This document shows positions 49,869-57,707 of a DNA stretch of 64,000 nt, piece after piece. The notes under the pieces were generated by a model. It was given only the letters and a program-made list of their open reading frames with translations. It was not told the DNA's origin and ran no database searches. Source of the DNA: Roseateles_B flavus (GTDB lineage Bacteria > Pseudomonadota > Gammaproteobacteria > Burkholderiales > Burkholderiaceae_C); NCBI RefSeq assembly GCF_039872765.1, contig NZ_JBDPZC010000006.1, forward strand, positions 124,001 to 188,000, in the 5' to 3' direction. Numbering within the stretch: position 1 is the first letter of the stretch; the number at the start of each line of letters is the position of its first letter. A program made the position numbers and the translations under genes.

Positions 49869-50675
49869 ATGCAAGTGACTGTTCAAGGCCGCGAGGCCTA
49901 TGCCTACACCGGCGGGCGTGACTTCGACCCTGCCCTGCCCTGTCTCGTCTTCGTCCATGGCGCGCTGCATGACCACAGCGTGTTCACGCTGCTGGCGCGC
50001 TGGTTCGCCCACCATGGCCACAGCGTGCTGGCCGTGGACCTGCCCGGCCATGGCCGCAGCGGCGGTCCAGCCCTGCCCAGCGTGGAGGCGGCCGGCGCCT
50101 GGGTGCTGGCACTGCTCAGCGCCGTGGGCGTCGAGCGCGCCGCGTTGGCCGGGCACAGCATGGGCTCGCTGATCGCGCTGGAGGCCGCCGCCCAGGCGCC
50201 CGAGCGCGCCCACCGGCTGCTGCTGCTGGGCACGGCCTTCCCGATGAAGGTCTCCGAAGCCCTGCTGAACACCGCCGCCGAGGCGCCCGAGAAGGCCATG
50301 GCCATGGTCAACGTCTTCTCGCACAGCACGCAGGCGGCCAAGCCGGGCTACCCCGGCCCGGGCAGCTGGCTGCATGGCGGCAATCTGGCACTGATGAGGC
50401 GCACGCAGGCCCGGTCCAGCGAGGCCAACCTCTTCCTGCACGACTTCCAGGTGTGTGACCGCTACGCAGGTGGACTGGAAGCGGCGGCGCGCGTCACCTG
50501 CCCCAGCCACGTGCTGGCCGCCGATCGAGATGTGATGACCGCCCCCAAGCAGGCTCAGGCCCTGAGCCAGGCGCTCAAGGCCCAGGTCCACCGCATCCCG
50601 GCCGCCGGCCACTCGATGATGGCCGAGGCGCCGGACGCCGTGCTGGCCGCCTTGCGCGCGGCGCTGGCTTGCTGA
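49869..50675 (+). CDS. Alpha/beta hydrolase
   Basis: 268-residue cytoplasmic hydrolase. Oxyanion region FVHGALHDHS, LPGHGRSGG, nucleophile elbow AGHSMGS (Ser near 98), late Asp in LAADRDV and His in AAGHSMM. It follows the sulfhydrylase gene after 10 bases and is likely cotranscribed. A homoserine-acylating or ester-hydrolysing role is possible by context; no substrate can be read from the sequence. Confidence 0.85.
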   Translation: MQVTVQGREAYAYTGGRDFDPALPCLVFVHGALHDHSVFTLLARWFAHHGHSVLAVDLPGHGRSGGPALPSVEAAGAWVLALLSAVGVERAALAGHSMGSLIALEAAAQAPERAHRLLLLGTAFPMKVSEALLNTAAEAPEKAMAMVNVFSHSTQAAKPGYPGPGSWLHGGNLALMRRTQARSSEANLFLHDFQVCDRYAGGLEAAARVTCPSHVLAADRDVMTAPKQAQALSQALKAQVHRIPAAGHSMMAEAPDAVLAALRAALAC

Positions 50676-50678
50676 GAC

Positions 50679-51521
50679 TCAGTCGCCGGCCGCGAGCTGG
50701 CGCTGCAGTTCCAGCTTGAACTGCTCCCACTGGTTGCCGTTCAGCTGCTCGGCCCGTGTGAAGCTGAGGCGCCAGTCGGTCCAGTCGGTGCTGGTGGGAA
50801 TGGGATGTTCGGCATGCAGGAGCTGGCCCTGCAGGCTGCTGACGAGCAGGCCGGCCTTGCCGTCGAAGACCGGGCCGGCGATGCGGTAGTGATGCGTCGG
50901 ACGGCCCTGCCATTCGCACTGCCCCAGGTACTCGAAGCGGGCCTCGTCCACCAGGGCCGGCTCGCCGTGGCGTCCCGGCCTGTTAGGGTCGACCATGCTG
51001 AGACGGAAGCCCTGCGCGGGTTGCTTCAGCATCGGCAGCAAGGGGGCCAGCGAGGCCAGGTCGAAGCCCCAGACATGCAGGGGCAGCGCGCCGCCGTCCA
51101 GCTCGAGGGACCCGCCCTTGGCGAAGTGGACCTTGAGGCGCGAGGCCTTGGGGGCGGCGTCCGCGCTCAGCGTCGGCCGGCGTTCGCCCTTGACGAGGTT
51201 CCACTGCTGCATGTGCACGGGCATGGCGCGAGCCAGGTCGAGGTCAGCATGGACCTCCACCAGGTCCTCGCCCGGCAGCCACTTGAGCACCTCCACGCGG
51301 CTGGGGCTGGCGAAATAGATCGCGAAGTGCCAGGCGTCGCTGCCGTCGCGGTTGGATTTCTCGTAGTGCCAGACGGTGCCGGGTGTCACCGGTACGCCGG
51401 CCGCGCGTGAGAAGGCCGAGGCCTGCGCCAGCACGAGGCCGGGCAGCAGCCCGAGGCTCAGAAGCCCCAGTCGGGCCACGCGGGACGCTGCGCCGCGGGA
51501 AGAAGCTTGAAAAGACGGCAT
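50679..51521 (-). CDS. Secreted protein of unknown function
   Basis: 280 residues with a signal peptide (about 1-32, ending VLAQA). The mature part is Trp-rich and mostly beta: GTVWHYEKSNRDGSDAWHF near the start, VEVHADLDLARAMPVHMQQWN, and EYLGQCEWQGRPTHHYRI near the end, with a single free Cys. I do not recognise the family. It is convergent with the hydrolase gene (three-base gap). The window gives no partner. Confidence 0.65.
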   Translation of the reverse strand: MPSFQASSRGAASRVARLGLLSLGLLPGLVLAQASAFSRAAGVPVTPGTVWHYEKSNRDGSDAWHFAIYFASPSRVEVLKWLPGEDLVEVHADLDLARAMPVHMQQWNLVKGERRPTLSADAAPKASRLKVHFAKGGSLELDGGALPLHVWGFDLASLAPLLPMLKQPAQGFRLSMVDPNRPGRHGEPALVDEARFEYLGQCEWQGRPTHHYRIAGPVFDGKAGLLVSSLQGQLLHAEHPIPTSTDWTDWRLSFTRAEQLNGNQWEQFKLELQRQLAAGD

Positions 51522-51704
51522 GGTGCACGAAGCGTTGAAGGTGATGTTGCCACCTTATCGCTCGCCGCCCTGGCGCACGAGCCGCAGGCGACCAACAGCA
51601 CGATGGGCGGGACAGGCCGTGCCGGCCTCGGTACCGTCCCTGATGCCGGCAGGCCCCGCCTGCGCTTCAATGCAGGCAGCGCCCCTCGCACTGCAGGAGT
51701 CCCC

Positions 51705-52022
51705 ATGGCCCACGACGCCCTCGCTTCCATCAGCAGCTTTGCCGAGTTCTACCCCTTCTACCTGGGCGAACATCGCCACCGCACGTGCCGGCGCCTGCAC
51801 TTCCTGGGCTCCACACTGGCGCTGCTGTGCCTGGGCACGCTCCTGGTGACGGGCCAGCCCCTGTGGCTGCTGGCCGGACTGCTGTGCGGCTACGGCTTTG
51901 CCTGGATCGGCCATTTCGGCTTCGAGAAGAACAAGCCCGCCAGCTTCCGCCGCCCGCTGTGGAGCTTCATGGGGGACTGGCGCATGTACTGGGAGATCTG
52001 GACCGGGCGCATCCCGTTCTGA
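51705..52022 (+). CDS. Mpo1-like (DUF962) small membrane protein
   Basis: 105 residues from the ATG at 51705, with AGGAG upstream. Mpo1/DUF962 pattern: FAEFYPFYLGEHRHRTCRRLHFLG, two hydrophobic helices (about 32-50 and 52-68), GHFGFEKNKPASFRRPLWSFMGDWRMYWE. The yeast relative is a dioxygenase in fatty-acid alpha-oxidation; bacterial members are uncharacterised. The His and Glu residues that bind iron (EHRHR, HFxG, GHFGFEKN) are kept. Confidence 0.88.
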   Translation: MAHDALASISSFAEFYPFYLGEHRHRTCRRLHFLGSTLALLCLGTLLVTGQPLWLLAGLLCGYGFAWIGHFGFEKNKPASFRRPLWSFMGDWRMYWEIWTGRIPF

Positions 52023-52043
52023 GCGCCCGCAGCGCCCGCCCCG

Positions 52044-52916
52044 TCAGTTCCGGTAGGCCAGCCCGATGGAGGCGCTGCGCTGGCGCGTGGTCTCCACGAG
52101 AGGGCTGGCGGCCGCCGCATCCAGCAGCCGGCCTTCACTCCAGCTGGCCACCAGCACCCATCGAGGGGTCAGGGCCTGCATGTAGCTGAGGTTGACATAG
52201 GCACCGGTTAGCCCGCTGCCAGGCTCGTAGTGCCGGCCCAGACGCTGGGCGGCCTCGCTGCCCTCGGGCACGCCGAAGTAGCTCTGCAGATGGCGGCGGT
52301 CGGAGGCCGACAGGCCCAGCCCCAGCGTCAGCGAGGCATGGCGGCTTCGGTACAGGCTGCGGCCGAAGTCCACGCTCAGCTCGGTGCCGCCGCGCCGGTT
52401 CAGCAGGTCGGGTGACAGGGAGGCGCTGAGGGTCCACTTCGGATCCAGCTCCACCTGCAGATTCAGGCGCCCCCGCAGCGTGCGCGGCACGTCCGGCAGG
52501 CCGCGGGTGATCTCGGTCTGATCGCTGTCACGGCCGCTGTCAATGCGCAGGCCCAGGCCCAGCTTCCAGTGCTCGCCATGCAGCCAGTCACGCGAGGCGC
52601 CGGGGCCGGGGCCGGCGGCGTCAGAGCCGAAGCCCATCATGGCCCCGGTGCCGGCCGTGGTGATGCGCCAGCGGCCCCAGTAGAGCGCCCACAAGGGGGT
52701 CAGGCCTTGCTCCTGGCGCCGGGAGCCGGGGTACTCCGGCCCGCTGGAGACCCGCAGGCCCAGCAGATAGCGCATCTCATCGGGCTTGGCGGCAGCTTCC
52801 TCGGCATGGACCGGAAGGGCCAGCAGGGCCGCCGAAAGCAGTCCCGTCGCCAGGCCCGGGGCACCCCGGCGAGAACGTTGATCCTTGAAACCGCAGATCC
52901 ACAGGCTTTGACCCAT
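52044..52916 (-). CDS. MipA/OmpV-family outer-membrane protein
   Basis: 290 residues. Signal peptide to about VHAEEAAA, then a barrel of MipA/OmpV type: RYLLGLRVSSGPEYPGSRRQE, GRWRITT, and strands to the C-terminal IGLAYRN. MipA scaffolds murein enzymes in E. coli; OmpV is a porin. The role here is open. A one-mismatch copy of the dispersed motif (minus strand) lies at 52697-52709. Confidence 0.87.
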   Translation of the reverse strand: MGQSLWICGFKDQRSRRGAPGLATGLLSAALLALPVHAEEAAAKPDEMRYLLGLRVSSGPEYPGSRRQEQGLTPLWALYWGRWRITTAGTGAMMGFGSDAAGPGPGASRDWLHGEHWKLGLGLRIDSGRDSDQTEITRGLPDVPRTLRGRLNLQVELDPKWTLSASLSPDLLNRRGGTELSVDFGRSLYRSRHASLTLGLGLSASDRRHLQSYFGVPEGSEAAQRLGRHYEPGSGLTGAYVNLSYMQALTPRWVLVASWSEGRLLDAAAASPLVETTRQRSASIGLAYRN

Positions 52917-52999
52917 GGGCCCAGCTTAGCAGCAGCGGACCGCCCTGCGCGGAGCAGCCCCGCTCCGAACCAGGAGCGCCGTATGCCGGAGTGGCGGGT

Positions 53000-53953
53000 T
53001 CAGGCCTGCAGCAGTGGTTTGAGGTTGACGAGCATGTCGTCGACCATGGCGGAAAGGTCGAACTGCGGCTTCCAGCCCCAGTCGCGTCGAGCCACGCTGT
53101 CATCGATGGACTGCGGCCAGCTGGCGGCGATCTGCTGGCGGAAGTCCGGCGCATAGCTGATTTCGAAGCCGGGGATGCGGCGGCGGATCTCGGCGGCGAT
53201 CTCGGCCGGCGTGAAGCTGCAGCCCGCCAGGTTGTAGGAGCCGCGCTCGCTGATGGCCTCGGCCGGCGCTTCCATCAGCTCGATGGTGGCGCGCAGCGCA
53301 TCGGGCATGTACATCATTGGCAAGGCCTGACCCTCTTCCAGGAAGCAGGTGTAGGCGCCGGTCTTGAGCGCGCTGTGGAAGATGTCCACGGCGTAGTCGG
53401 TGGTGCCGCCGCCGGGCGGCGTCTTGTAGCTGATCAGGCCCGGGTAGCGCAGGCTGCGCACGTCCACGCCGTGCTTGGCGTGGTACCAGGCGCACCAGCG
53501 CTCGCCGGCCTGCTTGGAGATGCCGTAGATCGTGGTGGGGTCCATCACCGTGCTCTGCGGCGTCATCACGGCCGGCGTGCTGGGGCCGAAGGCGGCGATG
53601 GAGCTGGGCCAGAAGATGCGGTCCAGCTTCTGCGTGCGGGCCAGTTCCAGCACGTTCAGCAGGCCCTTCATGTTGAGGTCCCAGGCCCACATGGGGTGCT
53701 TCTCCCCCGTGGCGGACAGCGCGGCGGCCAGCAGGTAGATCTGCGTGATCTCATGGCGCTTCACGGCGGCGGCGACGGCCGCGCCATCGGTGGCATCCAG
53801 CATCTCGTGCGTCAGTGCCTTCACGCGGCCTTCGGGGGCGAGGTCGCTGGTGATGACGTTGGCGTTGCCATGGCGCAGGGCCAGCTCCTGCGCCAGCTCG
53901 GTGCCGATCTGGCCATTGGCGCCGATGATGAGGATCTTGGTTTGGCGGCTCAT
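53000..53953 (-). CDS. L-threonine 3-dehydrogenase (short-chain/epimerase type)
   Basis: 317-residue NAD-dependent enzyme. Rossmann motif GANGQIGTELAQE at the N-terminus, SSIAAFGPSTP and the YxxxK active pair in YGISKQAGE. This GalE-like threonine dehydrogenase makes 2-amino-3-ketobutyrate; it is unrelated to the zinc-type Tdh of E. coli. The kbl gene lies directly upstream (48 bases), so the product goes straight to Kbl. A one-mismatch motif copy lies at 53321. Confidence 0.92.
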   Translation of the reverse strand: MSRQTKILIIGANGQIGTELAQELALRHGNANVITSDLAPEGRVKALTHEMLDATDGAAVAAAVKRHEITQIYLLAAALSATGEKHPMWAWDLNMKGLLNVLELARTQKLDRIFWPSSIAAFGPSTPAVMTPQSTVMDPTTIYGISKQAGERWCAWYHAKHGVDVRSLRYPGLISYKTPPGGGTTDYAVDIFHSALKTGAYTCFLEEGQALPMMYMPDALRATIELMEAPAEAISERGSYNLAGCSFTPAEIAAEIRRRIPGFEISYAPDFRQQIAASWPQSIDDSVARRDWGWKPQFDLSAMVDDMLVNLKPLLQA

Positions 53954-54001
53954 GAATGGGCTCTTGATGGGAACTGCGGAAATCGGGGTCGTGCGGCGGG
54001 A

Positions 54002-55207
54002 TCAGGCAGGGATGAGGCCCAGCTCGCGGCCGGCCTGCGTGAAGGCGGCCACGGCCCTCTCCAGGTGGTGGCGCTCGTGCACGGCCGAGATCTGCACGCG
54101 GATGCGGGCCTGGCCCTTCCCCACCACGGGGTAGAAGAAGCCCACGGCGTAGACACCCAGCTCCAGCAGGCGCGCGCTGAGCTGCTGGGCCTTGACGGCG
54201 TCGTAGACCATGATGGGCGTGATGGGGTGGGTGCCGGGCTTGATCTCGAAGCCGGCGGCCTGGATGGCCTCGCGGAAGTAGGCGGTGTTGGCCTCCAGCT
54301 TGTCGCGCAGCGCGTTGGAGCCTTCCAGGATGTCCAGCACGGCAATGGAACCGCCCACGATGCTGGGCGCCACGGTGTTGGAGAAGAGATAGGGGCGCGA
54401 ACGCTGGCGCAGCAGCTCGATCACTTCCTTGCGGCCGGTGGTGAAGCCGCCCGAGGCACCGCCCAGGGCCTTGCCCAGGGTGCCGGTGATGATGTCGATC
54501 TTGCCGAAGACGCCGCGGTGCTCGTGCGTGCCGCGGCCGGTCTTGCCCAGGAAGCCGCTGGCATGGCATTCATCGATGCCCAGCAGCGCGCCGTAGCGGT
54601 CACAGATCTCGCGGATCTTGTCCAGCTGGGCGATGGTGCCGTCCATGGAGAAGACGCCATCCGTGAAGACCAGCTTGAAGCGGGCGCCGGCGGCCTCGGC
54701 GGCCTGCAGCTGGGCTTCCAGGTCGGCCAGGTCGTTGTGCTTGTAGCGGAAGCGCTTGGCCTTGCACAGGCGGATGCCGTCGATGATGGAGGCGTGGTTG
54801 AGCTCGTCGCTGATGATGGCGTCCTGCTCGCCCAGAAGGGGCTCGAAGAGGCCGCCGTTGGCGTCGAAGGCGGCTGCGTAGAGGATGGTGTCCTCGGTGC
54901 CCAGGAAGCGGGCGATGCGCTGCTCCAGGGTCTTGTGGATGTCCTGCGTGCCGCAGATGAAGCGCACGCTGGAGAGGCCGTAGCCGTGCGTGCGCAGGGC
55001 CTCGTGGGCGGCCTCGATCACCTTCGGATGCGAGGACAGGCCCAGGTAGTTGTTGGCGCAGAGGTTGATCACCTCGCGGCCCTCGCTGGTCTTGACCACG
55101 GCCCCCTGGTGGCTGGTGATGATGCGCTCGCTCTTGAAGAGGCCGGCCTCGCGGATGGACTGCAGCTCGCTGCGCAGGTGGGCGTAGAAGTCTTCAGCAT
55201 TGGCCAT
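54002..55207 (-). CDS. kbl: Glycine C-acetyltransferase (2-amino-3-ketobutyrate CoA ligase)
   Basis: 401 residues; I start at 55207 (MANAEDFYAHLRSELQ) because the length then equals E. coli Kbl. PLP lysine in TGTLGKALGGASGG; also NNYLGLSSHP and DECHASGFLG. With Tdh it converts threonine to glycine plus acetyl-CoA. The divergent XRE-cupin gene and an inverted repeat at 55246-55263 point to local control. Confidence 0.96.
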   Translation of the reverse strand: MANAEDFYAHLRSELQSIREAGLFKSERIITSHQGAVVKTSEGREVINLCANNYLGLSSHPKVIEAAHEALRTHGYGLSSVRFICGTQDIHKTLEQRIARFLGTEDTILYAAAFDANGGLFEPLLGEQDAIISDELNHASIIDGIRLCKAKRFRYKHNDLADLEAQLQAAEAAGARFKLVFTDGVFSMDGTIAQLDKIREICDRYGALLGIDECHASGFLGKTGRGTHEHRGVFGKIDIITGTLGKALGGASGGFTTGRKEVIELLRQRSRPYLFSNTVAPSIVGGSIAVLDILEGSNALRDKLEANTAYFREAIQAAGFEIKPGTHPITPIMVYDAVKAQQLSARLLELGVYAVGFFYPVVGKGQARIRVQISAVHERHHLERAVAAFTQAGRELGLIPA

Positions 55208-55236
55208 GTTCGGTCTCCTGGGGCACAATCCGTTAA

Positions 55237-55263
55237 ATCGAATTCAGTTCACTATATCGAACT
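55237..55263. promoter_or_regulatory. Operator-like repeats between kbl and the XRE regulator
   Basis: AGTTC (55246-55250) and GAACT (55259-55263) form an inverted repeat with an 8-base AT-rich spacer; ATCGAA also occurs as a direct repeat at 55237 and 55256, 19 bases apart. The site is AT-rich in otherwise GC-rich DNA, as expected for an XRE-type operator. Confidence 0.55.
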
Positions 55264-55341
55264 TTCGTGCAGTATCTGGGAATTGCATCCCAGGGTCAAG
55301 TGAACAAGCTGCCATTGCCGGTCCTTCCGAGAGTCGCCACC

Positions 55342-55920
55342 ATGTCCGTCCCCCATCCCGACAGCCTTGAGCCGCCCCGCGTCGGCGCCACCCTTCAGGC
55401 GCTGCGCCAGGCCCAGAGCCTGTCGCTGGACGAGCTCTCGCGGCGGGCCGGGGTGAGCAAGAGCATGCTCTCGCAGATCGAGAGAAACCAGGCCAACCCG
55501 ACGGTGGCCGTGGTCTGGCGCCTGGCCAATGCGCTGCGGGTGGAGCTGTCGGAGTTGCTGGGTGGTGAGAAGCCGGCCGCGCCGGCCATCGAGGTGGTGC
55601 CGGCGCATGGCATTCCCGGCATGAGCAGCCCCGACGGCAAGTGCCTGCTGCGCATCCTCGGCCCCATCGACATGGCCGGCCAGTTCGAGTGGTACGAGCT
55701 GACGGTGCAGCCCGGCGGCGCGCTGGAGTCCGGCGCGCATGAGCCCGGCTCACGCGAGCACCTCAGCGTGCTGGGCGGCCAGCTGGAGGTCTCGGCGGGC
55801 AACACCACGCAGAAGCTCAAGACGGGCGAGACGGCACGCTACGCCGTGGACGGCCCGCACGCCATCCGCAACACGGGCAAGCAGGCCGCGACGGCGCTGC
55901 TGGTGGTCATCCACCCCTGA
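55342..55920 (+). CDS. XRE-family transcription regulator with cupin domain
   Basis: 192 residues from the ATG at 55342. Helix-turn-helix at about 18-72 (LSLDELSRRAGVSKSMLSQIERNQANP) and a cupin domain at about 100-190 (LTVQPGGALESGAHEPGSREHLSVLGG). Such regulators sense small ligands through the cupin. It is transcribed away from kbl-tdh, so threonine or glycine breakdown is the probable target; the ligand is not known. Confidence 0.9.
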   Translation: MSVPHPDSLEPPRVGATLQALRQAQSLSLDELSRRAGVSKSMLSQIERNQANPTVAVVWRLANALRVELSELLGGEKPAAPAIEVVPAHGIPGMSSPDGKCLLRILGPIDMAGQFEWYELTVQPGGALESGAHEPGSREHLSVLGGQLEVSAGNTTQKLKTGETARYAVDGPHAIRNTGKQAATALLVVIHP

Positions 55921-55990
55921 TCCTGACCGCCCCGAAGGCGTCCGCTGCGCGCCAGGCCCGTGGGAGCGTCGGCACGCGGGGGCTGAGGAG

Positions 55991-57268
55991 TCAGAGCAGC
56001 TCGGACAGGCGGATCTTCGTCCAGTCGCTGCGGGCCCACAGCAGGGCCAGTGATTCGCTGTGCTCGGCCAGCAGTTCCTTGATCAGGGGCGCGGCCGGCG
56101 TGTGGGTGGGTTCGCACAGCAGGGTCAGGCGCTGGGCGCCGGCTTCCTCGAGGCGGCCGACCAGGCTCATGCCGATGAGGGTGTCGACCACGGGCTCCAG
56201 CTGCAGCGCATCCACGCGCAGCGCCGTGGCCAGGCTCAGGCTGCTGGCGCCGCCCTCGCCGGCGTCCCGGGAGCGGCGCAGCTCGCGGATCACCTCCAGT
56301 GCCAGCTCGAAGGCCAGGCCCGGGGCGTCCCCTCGCCTCAGCATCTTGTGCGTGAGCGCCGGCGCGTTGGCTGCCAGGATGGCGCCCAGCAGCACGATGG
56401 CCCAGGCCACGTAGATCCAGATCAGGAAGATGGGCACCGTCGCGAAGGCGCCATAGAGCGTGGAGAAGGTCGGCACCTGCTTGACGTACCAGGCCAGCAG
56501 GCCCTTGGCGAGCGTGAAGGCCACCGCCACGAAGACGCCGCCCAGAATGGCATGGCGCCAGCGCACATGGGTGTTCGGCACGTAGTGGAACAGCGCGGCC
56601 ATGGCGGCGGCCAGCACCACGATGTCCATGCTGTTGAGCACCACCGAGAGGCCCTGGGGCAGCTTGTCCACCAGGCCCTGGCCGGCTGAGATGGCGTAGC
56701 TGGTAAGCGTGAGGCTGCCGCCCAGCAGCAGGGGGCACAGGGTCATGGCCGCCCAGTAGACCAGCACCCGCTGGGCGATGGGCCGCGGCTTCTTGACCCG
56801 CCAGATGGCGTTGAGCGTGCGGTCGATGGTGAGCATCATCGCGCTGGCCGAGAAGCCCAGGGCGATCAGGCCCACCACGCCCAGCTTGTTGGCCTTGGCC
56901 GCGAACTGCGTCAGCGAGGCCAGCACCGGCTTGGCGATGTTGGGCGGAATCAGGCTCTTGAGGAAGTACTTCTCCAGGGCCGCCTGGAAGGCCGAGAACA
57001 TGGGGAAGGCGGTGAACAGGGCCAGCATCACCGTCAGCAGGGGCACCAGGGAGATCAGCGTGGTGAACGTGAGGCTGCCTGCGGTGAGGCCCAGGCGCTC
57101 TTCCTTGAAACGCACCTTGAAGGTCTGCAGGGTCTGCAGCCAGGGCCAGCTGATGAGTTCGTCGAAGAACTCGTGGATCAGGGCGATGGGGTTGTGGCTG
57201 CGCCCCTCCAGGCGCCTGCCGTCCTGCGGGTGGGCCATGCGGCTCTCGTTGCGGCTCTCTTCACTCAT
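55991..57268 (-). CDS. YihY/BrkB-family inner-membrane protein
   Basis: 425 residues using the ATG at 57268 (MSEESRNESR); a start at 57238 is also possible. Six or so membrane helices, with family hallmarks LGLTAGSLTFTTLISLVPLLTVML, FSASAMMLTIDRTLNAIWRVKKPRP and YGAFATVPIFLIWIYVAW. Once called ribonuclease BN, the family is now thought to be membrane proteins of unclear role. A long cytoplasmic tail (about 310-425) follows. The divergent DUF2069 gene starts only 20 bases away. Confidence 0.9.
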   Translation of the reverse strand: MSEESRNESRMAHPQDGRRLEGRSHNPIALIHEFFDELISWPWLQTLQTFKVRFKEERLGLTAGSLTFTTLISLVPLLTVMLALFTAFPMFSAFQAALEKYFLKSLIPPNIAKPVLASLTQFAAKANKLGVVGLIALGFSASAMMLTIDRTLNAIWRVKKPRPIAQRVLVYWAAMTLCPLLLGGSLTLTSYAISAGQGLVDKLPQGLSVVLNSMDIVVLAAAMAALFHYVPNTHVRWRHAILGGVFVAVAFTLAKGLLAWYVKQVPTFSTLYGAFATVPIFLIWIYVAWAIVLLGAILAANAPALTHKMLRRGDAPGLAFELALEVIRELRRSRDAGEGGASSLSLATALRVDALQLEPVVDTLIGMSLVGRLEEAGAQRLTLLCEPTHTPAAPLIKELLAEHSESLALLWARSDWTKIRLSELL

Positions 57269-57287
57269 GCTGGCTATGATGCCAGCC

Positions 57288-57707
57288 ATGTCAAGCCACC
57301 CCACCGCCCCCCTGCCCCCGACGGACCGCGTCGCCCCCAGCGGCGCCGAGACGCTGTCGCGCAACCTGGCCTTCTACAGCCTGCTGGCGCTCTTCGTCCT
57401 GTGCCTGGCCTGGGAACTGTGGCTGGCCCCCGTGGGCCGAGGCACCCTGGCCATCAAGGCCCTGCCCCTGCTCGTGCCCCTGGCCGGCCTGTGGCGCTAC
57501 CGGCTCTACACCTTCCGCTGGCTGAGCCTCATGGTCTGGCTTTATGTGGCCGAGGGCCTGGTGCGTGCCAGCAGCGACCGCGGGCTGTCCGTCTGGCTGG
57601 CCTGCCTGGAAGTGCTGCTGGGCGTGCTGATTTTCGTGGCCTGCTCGATGCAGGTGCGCCAACGCCTGGCCGCGGCCCGGGCCGCCCGAGCCCAGCCGGA
57701 GGCCTGA
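57288..57707 (+). CDS. DUF2069 small membrane protein
   Basis: 139 residues, start at 57288. Four hydrophobic segments, with the family sequence around WRYRLYTFRWLSLMVWLYVAEGLVRA. Function is unknown. Its stop is followed directly by the next start (TGAATG), so it is cotranslated with the FAD oxidase. Confidence 0.85.
   Translation: MSSHPTAPLPPTDRVAPSGAETLSRNLAFYSLLALFVLCLAWELWLAPVGRGTLAIKALPLLVPLAGLWRYRLYTFRWLSLMVWLYVAEGLVRASSDRGLSVWLACLEVLLGVLIFVACSMQVRQRLAAARAARAQPEA

Noticed and set aside
56778..57287. Plus-strand extension of the DUF2069 gene across the YihY-type gene
   Set aside because: The upstream part is antisense to a clear membrane protein gene; family length fits the start at 57288.
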